Shown: positions 22,109 through 30,700 of the stretch, piece after piece | Layout: every line of letters starts with the position of its first letter | Position numbering within the stretch: position 1 is the first letter of the stretch | NCBI GenBank assembly: GCA_002724675.1 | Contig: PBPL01000059.1 | Span: forward strand, 1-33,969 | Direction of reading: 5' to 3' | From: Deltaproteobacteria bacterium | GTDB lineage: Bacteria; Myxococcota_A; UBA796; UBA9615 | Length of the DNA stretch: 33,969 nt | Translations under genes and position numbers: made by a program | The notes under the pieces: model-generated | Database searches by the model: none | The model's input: the letters and a program-made list of their open reading frames with translations, nothing else | What the model was told of the DNA's origin: nothing

Positions 22109-25100
22109 ATGACTCGTCTTTTGGTGTCTTTGCTCAGCTGCGTGGCTGTTCTGTCTGCGTGTTCGGACGGGCCGGAGGGCTTACGTGCGACTCCCTTTGG
22201 GGCTGGCCCGGCGGTTGTCGTGGACTGGGACGCAGAGCCCATTCCCGAGCTTCCGTTTCCCAACGACCTGGGACTTCGAGTGGACCCGACGTCGCCGACG
22301 GGCTTGCGCATGAACTTCGCCGCTGATGCGGTCACTGAGCTGGAGCGAGAGGCCCGCGCCAAGATCAACGAGATGACTGGCTTTGGTGTCTTTACCCCCA
22401 TCTCGGTGCGCTTTGACAGTCCTCTGGACCTCGACAACATCGCGGCGCGACATCAGGACGATGGCGACTTCAGTGATGACGCGTTCTTTCTGGTGGACGT
22501 GGACCCGTCCTCCGATGGCTATGGCGAGTTGGTCTTTTTGGATGTTGGCCACGGACGGTTCCCAGGCGATCTGTGGCAGACAGATCGGTATTTCCCCAAT
22601 GATCCGAGGTCCAATAGCCCCTCTGTCTTTCTGGAGACCGAAGAGGAGGACGTCAACGGCAATGGGGTGATGGACCCCGGCGAGGACACCGATTACGACG
22701 GGGTGCTGGACAGCCCCAACGTATACCCACTGGGGGGAGATCCTCGTGCTGATCTTCTTACTTGGTACGAGCGCGAGACCGATACGCTCATCTTTCGGCC
22801 GGCTCTGCCGCTTCGGGAGGAGACCACCTATGCCGTGGTTCTCACCGAGCGCTTGGTGGGGGTGGACGGGCAGTCGGTGCGCTCTCCGTGGGACTGGGTC
22901 CACCACCTACGCCAGACCGAGGCCTTGCGACCCGTGGATGCACTGCTCGCGCAGGTGGACTTGAGCATCGACGACGTCGCCTACGCCTGGACTTACACGA
23001 CCGGTCGCATGACGGGCGACCTCGTGGACATACGACTCGGACTCTATGGAGAGGGCCCCTACGCGTTCCTGCAGGATGCGTATCCAGCCGAGCTCTACCC
23101 CCCGGCGGTCCTGCACGAGCTGGAGGGGGTCACGAACACCTATGCCCTGCCCGTGGACCGGGTCATCGGCATTCTGGGCACGCTGGGCCTGTTTCCAGAG
23201 GCCTCCGAGGAGTTCATGCTCGAGGGGTTCAGCTACACCTCGCACCTAGTGGGTGGGGCCTTTGACACGGTGGACTTGCTGTTCGATCGCGACGACGGTG
23301 GACGCGACAAGACGGACGAGCGATGGGAGCTGGACCCCGTGTCAGGGACGTTGCTCGCCGAGCCGGAGCGGGTTCCCTACACCTGCGTGATTCCCAAAGA
23401 GACGGACACCTATCAGCAACCGTTCGATGTGGCCATCTACGGGCACGGCTACGGTTCGTCTCGGGTCGAGTTCCTGATCTTTTCTTGGGCGATGGCCAAG
23501 GTGGGCCTGGCTGCTTGTTCCATGGACTTCCCGGGGCATGGCGTGTCCCTGGGCCAGGATGACGAAGAACTGTTCACGCCCGTCCTGGAAGCCGCCGGCC
23601 TGCTGGGCTTTCTGGAACATTTAGGGGATTCGCGGCAGGCCGATGTGGACAACGACGGCGATCCCGACTCGGGTGCGGACATGTGGGTGGCGGACCCCTT
23701 CCACATGCGCGACATGGTTCGTCAGGCGGCCCTGGATTGGATGCAAATGATCCGCAGCCTGGACCAGTGTGGCGTGGACTCCTGGGGCATCGACGTGGAT
23801 GGTGGCGGTCAAAACGAGGTCGGCTGCGACTGGGACGGCAACGGTACGCCGGACTTGGGCGGTCCGGACGCCGAGTTCGTGCTGATGGGGGGCTCTCTCG
23901 GCGGGATCAACTCGGCGGTGGCCGTCGCCGTTGAGCCGAGATTCTCGGCGGCCATTCCTGTGGTCGCAGGAGCGGGCCTCATCGATGCTGGCTGGCGGAC
24001 GGTGATCAGTGGGGCCGTGGAGGCCGTTCCGGGTCGGCTGTTCGGGCCCATGTTCCTGGGCATGCCCGAGGACGATGGCCGTCTTCGCGTTGTTCAGTAT
24101 GTGAACTCTGCGCGCAAGATGAGGGAACTGCACGTGGCGACCCTGGACTCCATCCCCATTGGGGGCACCGTTCGGGTTATGAACCAAAGCAATGGTGAGA
24201 TGCGAGAGGTGGGTATTCCAGATGACGGACGATTCCGTCTAGCTGTCGCCGCTGACGCGATGGACCCGGGCGAGAAAGCCATCGCCACGGGCATGCCTAC
24301 GACCGGCCCCATTGACGGTGTTGCCTACGAGATCGAGGGCAACGAAGGTCTGGGGGACCCCGTTGTGGTGACCGTCTATGACGCTGCGGGGGAAGTCGTG
24401 GTGGTCCTGGACAGCTTTGAGTCCGACGTGGTGCACGAGGGTGTGACGATGCGTGCGGGCTCCCCGTTGATCGCCGGGACTGCCGGGATGGCCCACCAGC
24501 GAGGCACGCCCCGGCTGCGTCGTGTCGTTGGCGCATTGGCCATGGCCACTGAGCCCGGCGATCCCGTTGCCTATGCGCCCCACTACTTCCAGCGGCCCTT
24601 CGAGGAGCTGGGCGGAGAGGCTCGCAACGTCTTGATTGTTCCCACTGTGGGGGACGACATCGTCCCGGTGGCCACCGAGATCGCCCTGGGCCGCGCTGCG
24701 GGCCTCTGGCCCCTCCATGGCGATGACCCGCGGTATGGCAAGTCCATCGACCGCTTCCTCATCGACACCGAGGTGGTGCGTGGGATTGAGGAACACGGGC
24801 CTTGGACTCACCCAGAGACCGGTGCGCCGTTGCTCTTCGATCCCGATGACTTGGACGAGGGGACAGACGAGACCGGAGCTCCGTCGAGCGTTCCCCTTCG
24901 GGTTCAGGTGGAGACTGAGTCGGGTGTGTCGGGCATGCGCATCCCCTATGTGTCGCCCAATGGCAGTCACGGCTTCGAGTTCCCGGATCCTGCTGCTGCC
25001 TTTGATATGACGTCGTTCGTCATGCACCAGGCAGGCCACTATCTTCAGACACGGGGCGGCGTAATTAGCGATGAGCGCTGCCTCGAGTCAGGAGACTGCG

Positions 25101-25195
25101 ACTATTTCCAGCTCCCTCCACCCAGTGGCACGAGTGTGGACGACTTCCAGGCGTCTACCAGTGCGCCATCCAACGTTGTTGAGGGGGGGGAGTGA
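22109..25195 (+). CDS. Lipoprotein alpha/beta-hydrolase, VolA/Pla-1-type lipase-like
   Basis: 1,028 residues from ATG 22109, with GGAGGAA 4 nt upstream; an in-frame extension to 21977 overlaps the kinase gene and is rejected. The signal peptide ends in the lipobox L-S-A-C, so the protein is lipid-anchored. The N-terminal half (F-P-N-D-L, beta-sandwich strands, F-R-P-A-L-P-L-R-E-E-T-T-Y-A-V-V-L) resembles the bacterial virulence-factor lipase N-terminal/SbsA Ig-like domain. The hydrolase half has G-H-G-Y-G, the nucleophile elbow G-G-S596-L-G-G, an acid in V-G-D849-D850-I-V-P and a likely catalytic His954 in G-S-H-G-F. Around 250 residues are inserted between Ser and Asp. Acidic Ca-type loops (D-V-N-G-N-G) occur. 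Its stop overlaps or abuts the outer-membrane protein start. Confidence 0.82.
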   Translation: MTRLLVSLLSCVAVLSACSDGPEGLRATPFGAGPAVVVDWDAEPIPELPFPNDLGLRVDPTSPTGLRMNFAADAVTELEREARAKINEMTGFGVFTPISVRFDSPLDLDNIAARHQDDGDFSDDAFFLVDVDPSSDGYGELVFLDVGHGRFPGDLWQTDRYFPNDPRSNSPSVFLETEEEDVNGNGVMDPGEDTDYDGVLDSPNVYPLGGDPRADLLTWYERETDTLIFRPALPLREETTYAVVLTERLVGVDGQSVRSPWDWVHHLRQTEALRPVDALLAQVDLSIDDVAYAWTYTTGRMTGDLVDIRLGLYGEGPYAFLQDAYPAELYPPAVLHELEGVTNTYALPVDRVIGILGTLGLFPEASEEFMLEGFSYTSHLVGGAFDTVDLLFDRDDGGRDKTDERWELDPVSGTLLAEPERVPYTCVIPKETDTYQQPFDVAIYGHGYGSSRVEFLIFSWAMAKVGLAACSMDFPGHGVSLGQDDEELFTPVLEAAGLLGFLEHLGDSRQADVDNDGDPDSGADMWVADPFHMRDMVRQAALDWMQMIRSLDQCGVDSWGIDVDGGGQNEVGCDWDGNGTPDLGGPDAEFVLMGGSLGGINSAVAVAVEPRFSAAIPVVAGAGLIDAGWRTVISGAVEAVPGRLFGPMFLGMPEDDGRLRVVQYVNSARKMRELHVATLDSIPIGGTVRVMNQSNGEMREVGIPDDGRFRLAVAADAMDPGEKAIATGMPTTGPIDGVAYEIEGNEGLGDPVVVTVYDAAGEVVVVLDSFESDVVHEGVTMRAGSPLIAGTAGMAHQRGTPRLRRVVGALAMATEPGDPVAYAPHYFQRPFEELGGEARNVLIVPTVGDDIVPVATEIALGRAAGLWPLHGDDPRYGKSIDRFLIDTEVVRGIEEHGPWTHPETGAPLLFDPDDLDEGTDETGAPSSVPLRVQVETESGVSGMRIPYVSPNGSHGFEFPDPAAAFDMTSFVMHQAGHYLQTRGGVISDERCLESGDCDYFQLPPPSGTSVDDFQASTSAPSNVVEGGE

Positions 25196-25197
25196 CT

Positions 25198-26739
25198 ATG
25201 TGGTCTCTGCGTTTGTGGGGCCTGATGGCGGCCCTCTCCGGTTCCCTACTGCTCTCGTCCACGGCGCTCGCGGACCAGCGCTTTGAGCTGAGGCCCAAGC
25301 AGCCAGGGATGGCTTCGCTCGACCTATCGCTCGACTATCGGATTCAGGGCACATTCTTGTCTGATTTTCCGGTGGATGCTGAGGGGACCATGCTGGGCCA
25401 GGCGGCTGTCTTGGACCAACGCTTTCGGGTCGCAGTGGCCGTTCGACAGGGACGCTTTCGTCTGGGCACGGAGTGGGACCTGCTCACCGGACAGCTAGCC
25501 GGTGACCTCTGGGACATTCCCGGCGAGGTGGACGACCGACACCGACACAAGCGGGCTGTGATCACTCCAGATGGCTTCGTGCCGCGACGGTTTGCAGTTC
25601 GGCTGGACAGCGACCTGGGCCAGCTGGAGGCGGGCCTGGTTACCTCCCACTGGGGCTTGGGGATGTTGGCCAACGACGGGGACCAGGACCTGTTGTTTGG
25701 TCGTACAGACTTTGGCGATCGGGTCTTGCGACTCCGGGGAACCACTCGGCCCTTTGCAAAGGCGGAAGGGTTTCCAGGGCGAGAGCATGTCTATCTCACG
25801 GCTGCTGCGGACATGGTGCTTGCCGACGACATGGCTCAGATAGCCGATGGCCAGATCGCGACCCAGGCGATTCTCTCCGTGCTCTATCGGCCCCCAGATG
25901 CACGTCGCCTAGGGGTCTATCTCGTTCATCGGCACCAGGACGAGCTGGCGGATGATCGCAGCTCTGACTTGATGGTCATTGATGGGTTCGGCGTCCTCCC
26001 CGTAGCGCTCGGCGCCACCGGATGGACTCTGGAGCTGGCGGTGGAAGCTGCGGGTGTGCTGGGACGAACGGACAGGAGCCTCAGCTACAACGAGAGGCAG
26101 GAGCTTGAGGTTCGAGCCGCCGGGGTGGCTGCACGAGCAACGTTCCGAAGTCAGGGTGATGCACTACAGGTTCACGTCCGTGGTGGCTGGGCTTCGGGCG
26201 ACAAGAATCCAGACGATGCCTTTCTGGAGAACTTCACCTTCGACCGTGACTTCGACGTGGGCCTGATTCTGTTCGACCAGGTGCTCGGCGGCATCGACGC
26301 CGCCGCACATGCTCTGTTGGTGGACCCGGAGCACAGCGGTGCACCCCCTGACGGAGTCGACTCCCTGGCCACCGAGGGGGCTTTCCGTCGAGCGATGTAC
26401 GTGCAGCCGGTAGTGCAGGTGGTACCGTTTCGTTGGCTTGATCTGCGAGGCGGGCTGATGTTCGCCGGAAGCTCAGCACCTGTTCAGCATCCCTTCTACA
26501 GCTTCCGCGCTGGTGGAATGGCCCGCAACCATCACGACTTCGCCCCCAATGGTGGTTTGCTGGGTAGTGAGTTGGACTGGGCCGTGCGTGTGGGCGGCCA
26601 GCTACCTTGGGGCGGCGAGCGGGCTCCCAGCTTGGCGCTCCGGGTGCAGGGTGGACACCTCTTCTTGGGTGGGGCCCTCCAAGGGGGCACGGGAGATATC
26701 GTCCACCAGGTGCTCATCAGCGGTCTTGTCGGTTGGTGA
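25198..26739 (+). CDS. Outer-membrane beta-barrel protein paired with the lipase
   Basis: 513 residues from ATG 25198, which has a G-rich ribosome site ending 5 nt upstream; GTG 25192, overlapping the lipase stop, is the alternative. A signal peptide (S-L-L-L-S-S-T-A-L-A-D) is followed by alternating hydrophobic/polar strands typical of a beta-barrel and a C-terminal terminal-strand-like end (V-L-I-S-G-L-V-G-W, aromatic last residue). The segment S-H-W-G-L-G-M-L-A-N-D-G-D resembles, from memory, an uncharacterised deltaproteobacterial outer-membrane family (TIGR04551); this needs a search. Tight coupling to the lipase gene suggests the barrel exports, anchors or takes up products of that enzyme. 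Confidence in outer-membrane location is good, in the role low. Confidence 0.82.
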   Translation: MWSLRLWGLMAALSGSLLLSSTALADQRFELRPKQPGMASLDLSLDYRIQGTFLSDFPVDAEGTMLGQAAVLDQRFRVAVAVRQGRFRLGTEWDLLTGQLAGDLWDIPGEVDDRHRHKRAVITPDGFVPRRFAVRLDSDLGQLEAGLVTSHWGLGMLANDGDQDLLFGRTDFGDRVLRLRGTTRPFAKAEGFPGREHVYLTAAADMVLADDMAQIADGQIATQAILSVLYRPPDARRLGVYLVHRHQDELADDRSSDLMVIDGFGVLPVALGATGWTLELAVEAAGVLGRTDRSLSYNERQELEVRAAGVAARATFRSQGDALQVHVRGGWASGDKNPDDAFLENFTFDRDFDVGLILFDQVLGGIDAAAHALLVDPEHSGAPPDGVDSLATEGAFRRAMYVQPVVQVVPFRWLDLRGGLMFAGSSAPVQHPFYSFRAGGMARNHHDFAPNGGLLGSELDWAVRVGGQLPWGGERAPSLALRVQGGHLFLGGALQGGTGDIVHQVLISGLVGW

Positions 26740-26747
26740 TGCACTGA

Positions 26748-26779
26748 GCCCTTCAATGGGCATGCAGCTGCTTTGCAGC
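26748..26779. terminator. Two small hairpins between convergent genes
   Basis: GCCC (26748-26751), loop TTCAAT, GGGC (26758-26761); then GCTGC (26767-26771), TTT, GCAGC (26775-26779). They sit between the barrel-protein stop (26739) and the lipoprotein stop (26799). There is no U tract, so this is a possible two-way terminator only. Confidence 0.35.
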
Positions 26780-26798
26780 CGACCGATGATGTGCGGCC

Positions 26799-27692
26799 TC
26801 ATCGACGCTCGGGTGGTTCTAGCGTTGGCTCCCGGGCGGTGGGCTGAGGCCCAACTGACGACGGGCTCCCAGGCTCCGCGCGCAAGAGTGGTTCCTGGTT
26901 GCCATGGATGTGGAGGGTCAAGGCACCAGCCGGCATCACGTCCAGGCGGTGTGCCCACACGGCCCGGGACGCCCCCGGCATGACCTCGAAGCTAGTCTTC
27001 AGGTTTGCGTTGGGGCAATCAAAAGACAACTCAAGGTCCATCCTGCCCTGCTCGTCGGGACTCGTGACCGTGCCTCGACACTCAGGGCAGGGTGCCGGGA
27101 ACTCGACGAGGAGCCAGAGGGGCGCTCCGGCCCTGGGTACGAGAGGGAGGGTCGTGGCCCTGTACCCCTGCTCATCAGCCGGTCCACGACGCGTCCGGGA
27201 GCTGGCCACTGCCATGCGAAACAGGCGGTCCCGCGTCGTGCCGGCTCCGTCGGCTAGGAGTGAGCTGCCCAGCCCCTCAATGCCGAGCTCCGCTTGGTCT
27301 CGAAGGGGCCCGAGGAAGCGACCCAAGGTGGGCCACAGGTCTCCGGCAGACCGCTGACTTGCAGCCACCCGGTCCAGGCATTGGCTGCAGTTGTCCGGGC
27401 CAGTCCAGCAGCACGCTTCGATCTGGTCGGCGAGCGCTACCGGATCCATGGCGTTGGCTGCCGGTCGTCTCGGCATGGCCAACAACTGGTCGAGTGCAGC
27501 GAGCACCTGGCCGGTATCGGCCGATGTCCTCTCGCGCTGCCGGGGTTGCTCGGCCGTCGTCGACACGCTGTCGGTCGAGGTCTCGGTTGGGGCGCTCTTA
27601 GGGTCGCTAGGTTCCGACGTCGTACAGCTGATCGCGAGGGCGATGACGATGGCTAGGCAGAGACCTGGAAGTTGCTGGATGCTGGAAGCCAT
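26799..27692 (-). CDS. Cys-rich lipoprotein, function unknown
   Basis: 297 residues from ATG 27692. The signal peptide L-C-L-A-I-V-I-A-L-A ends in the lipobox A-I-S-C, so the mature protein is lipid-anchored, followed by a 45-residue Ser/Thr/Pro/Glu-rich linker. Two Cys groups are visible: C-C with N-C-S-Q-C about eight residues later, and P-C-P-E-C-R-G, then a lone F-D-C-P. These could bind metal or form disulfides. The second half looks like a beta-sandwich (L-W-L-L-V-E-F-P, T-L-H-I-H-G-N). I do not recognise a family. An extended -10 box lies 6 nt before the ATG, so its mRNA may be leaderless. It is divergent from the giant gene at 27787. Confidence 0.75.
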   Translation of the reverse strand: MASSIQQLPGLCLAIVIALAISCTTSEPSDPKSAPTETSTDSVSTTAEQPRQRERTSADTGQVLAALDQLLAMPRRPAANAMDPVALADQIEACCWTGPDNCSQCLDRVAASQRSAGDLWPTLGRFLGPLRDQAELGIEGLGSSLLADGAGTTRDRLFRMAVASSRTRRGPADEQGYRATTLPLVPRAGAPLWLLVEFPAPCPECRGTVTSPDEQGRMDLELSFDCPNANLKTSFEVMPGASRAVWAHRLDVMPAGALTLHIHGNQEPLLRAEPGSPSSVGPQPTAREPTLEPPERR

Positions 27693-27698
27693 GTTGGG

Positions 27699-27707
27699 AT
27701 CCTATCA
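27699..27707 (-). promoter_or_regulatory. Extended -10 promoter of a leaderless lipoprotein gene
   Basis: On the minus strand TGA-TAGGAT with last T at 27699; +1 falls exactly on the A of ATG 27692. The GGAT part could be misread as a ribosome site, but it belongs to the -10. No -35 at 16-18 bp. Confidence 0.55.
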
Positions 27708-27770
27708 ACTGGAGCCGTGTCGACTGGGCGGGACCGAAAACCAGCGCACGGGCGAGCCGGGGCTGTTTCT

Positions 27771-27779
27771 TGCTAGGGT
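27771..27779 (+). promoter_or_regulatory. Extended -10 promoter of the giant fusion gene
   Basis: TGC-TAGGGT; predicted +1 at 27786, one base before ATG 27787, with no Shine-Dalgarno. It is back-to-back with the lipoprotein promoter inside a 94-bp divergent gap. Confidence 0.55.
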
Positions 27780-27786
27780 CCTATTC

Positions 27787-30700
27787 ATGGCTCAAGCACC
27801 AGAGATCCTTTGCCGTGTGGGACTCGTAGTTGCCTTGCTCGTTCCGGGGCTCGCCCGGGCCGGTGGTCTCGAGCCCACGGCTCTTCCTTCCATTGATCCG
27901 AATCAAGTCGCTCAACTGACCATCAAGGACCAGACCCCCGGGGCCGGGGAGCGGTTCTATGCACAAGGTGGCAGGTTCGCGGGCGATCTGGATGGCGACG
28001 GGACGGACGACATCGTCCTCCAGGCAGGTGTGGACAATGCCTTGGAGATCTTCTTCGGGAGTACGGATCTTGGTGAGGGCGACGTCCTCGAACGAGGGGG
28101 AGCAGGGGACACGCAGTTGGTGCTCCCTGATGGATGTCGTCTCGAAGAGCAGTCGATCCGCTACGCGGGCTTGGGCGACGTGGATGGAGATGGCTACGAC
28201 GATCTAGGTGTTGCGTGCCCCGAGGCCACCGACACGGACGGAGAGGACTCTTACGAGGGGCTCCTTGTCCTCTACTACGGGCGCGAACAACCCTGGGGTG
28301 CTGTGGTCGCGACACCCGACGGTTCGGTGCGGGCGACGCCCGTCCAGTCGGACGACGAGGGGCCTGTCTCTGGCACTCGGGCCGGGGAACGCTTGGCACC
28401 GCTGGGCGATCTGGATGAAGACGGCTTCGATGACTTCTTCGTCTCTGGACTCACGATCGAAGAGCCTGATCAGCCGGTGGCTTGGATCTTTCACGGCTCC
28501 TCCCAGATCCGGGCTCTGTTGACCGATGTGACTGCTGCGACTTGGGCAATAGAGGGCCGGTCGGATCTTCGGTGCCTGCAGCCGCTGACGGCGACCGCAG
28601 TCGGCGATGTGGATGCCGATGGAACCGAGGACATCGCCATTGGCTGTCCTGAGCAGCCTCCCCTGTTTCCGCCCCAGGACGCCAACGCATTGAACCTTGC
28701 GCTCAGCGTGTTTCTCGGCGACAGCTTGGACCAGTCAGGTGCCGGGCCCCTGTTCCTCTTCGATCGTGACTTCGGTGTCGATTCGCTGTCGGAGGTCGTG
28801 CCGACGGTGGTTCCCTTTGCCCGGCTCGGCAACCTGGACGGAATTGCCGGCGATGAGTTCGCCATTGTGAGTCAGTTCGGGGAACTCTTGCAGGGTCGCA
28901 TTGTGCAGGGGCAAGCGGGGCCGCGGTCCGATCTCACTCTGGTGGATGCCCACGTCTCCTTCCAGCTGTCCGGGGGTTATGACAGCACCGATGGTCTCCA
29001 GTTGGCTCCTGCTGGCAACCAGCGAGGCCTAGGAGAGGGGGTTTGGTTGCGGTTCGGTGAGGGCGATGAATCGAAGGTCGGTCTGCTCGAGTCTTTTGAT
29101 CCCTCTACATGGCTCGACATGGGCATACCGCCTGTGGTGGTCACTTTCTCGACACCAGGGCAGGCGGATGTTGATCCTGCGGGACGCCTGGGCCTGGGTG
29201 GTCCGGGGGACGCTGACGGCGATGGCATCAACGACCTCCTGATCTTGTCGGGCTTCGAGGACGGGACGGGTTGCGAGGCAGACGAGTGTGGCGGGGCCTG
29301 GCTGATCTTGTGTGGCGATTTGGATGGTGATGGTCTGTCAGCATGTGGTGGGGACTGTGACGACCGAGATGCCACGGTGTCGCCTCGTGCGCCCGAACTC
29401 TGTGACGATACCGACCACGACTGCAACGGAGACTCGGGACAGGCCGACGAGGACGAGGATGGTTTTGCCGCGTGTGATGGCGACTGCGATGACGAGGACG
29501 AGACCCGCTTCCCCGGTGCCGAGGAGAGTTGCGGTGACGGCATCGATTTGGACTGCGATGGCCTTGCGCCTGACGACGACCAGGATGGTGACTCGTCACC
29601 CAACTGCGAGGACTGTCAGCCTTGGGCCCCCGGGGTCTTTCCCGGTGCAGAAGAGATCTGTGACGGCTTCGATACGGATTGCGATTTCGTCTTGCCCGAA
29701 GTGGAGCAGGACATCGATCAGGATGGTTGGCGGGCCTGTGCGCTCTCGGGGACGCTGCTGGACTGCGATGACCGCAACCCATTCATTCATCCTCATCGGT
29801 TCGAAGACTGCACTGATGGGATCGACAACAACTGTGACGATACCGTCGACGAAGACGAGGACGAAGACGAGGATGGGGTGTCGACGTGCAACGGCGACTG
29901 CGATGATACGGACGCGAGCCTTTTTCCTGGTGCGCCCGAAGTCTGCGATGGACTCGACAACAACTGTGACGGGGTCCCTGACAACCCCCGGGACCTGGAC
30001 GATGATGGCTTCTCTCCGTGCGACGGCGACTGTGCCGACGGAGACCCTGAGCACTATCCGGGGGCCGTCGGCGTGTGCTCCACAACGGAAGACGGCAATT
30101 GCGATGGTCTAGACGACTTGAGCGACAACGATGGGGATGGCTACACCGCCTGTTCGGGGGACTGTGACGATGCCGACGCGGGGGTCTCTCCTCGAGCCCA
30201 CGACTACTGTGATCGACGAGACGAAGACTGTGATGGGGTGGTCGATCAGGACTGGGATGTGGACTTGGACGGTTGGGCCTATTGCCACGGAGACTGTGAT
30301 GATGGCCAGGGTGACCGGTTCCCTCAGCCCACAGAGCCTCTGTGCGACGACCTCGAAGATGGCGATTGCGATGGTGACCGCGACCCCAATGACGCCGACT
30401 GCCCCCAGCCAGAGCCCCCTCCGCCGCCGGGTCCGCGACCTTATGGGCTCGCCTGCTCCGACTGTGAGAGCAGCTTAGCCGCCGAACATCCGACCGCTCG
30501 TCTCGGTCTCTGGGGCGCTCTCTTGCTCTGGGGTGTGCGTCGTCGCCGTCGGACTTTTCGCCCGCGGTCTCCAGGTCGGCTTGCTCTGAGGGCAGGCGAT
30601 ATTCCTCAGCCTCTGTGGGTGTTGTGGGTCCCAGTGCTGGCGTTCCTGCTCTCCTCCCCATCTGCTCAGGCTGCTCGGAAAGAGCCGGCTGTCATTGTGT

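Noticed and set aside
21541-22440. Minus-strand open frame (299 codons) spanning kinase and lipase starts
   Set aside because: Runs antisense through two supported genes and a ribosome site; no motif seen.
27391-27786. Upstream extension of the giant fusion gene
   Set aside because: Antisense to the lipoprotein gene, and would skip the signal peptide and the -10 box next to ATG 27787.
29317-30402. Regular spacing suggestive of a CRISPR or DNA repeat array
   Set aside because: Period follows codons of a MopE-type protein repeat; DNA units are not identical and there are no spacers.
29783-30661. Minus-strand open frame (292 codons), Arg/His-rich
   Set aside because: Mirror of the Asp/Cys repeat region; composition follows from the repeats.
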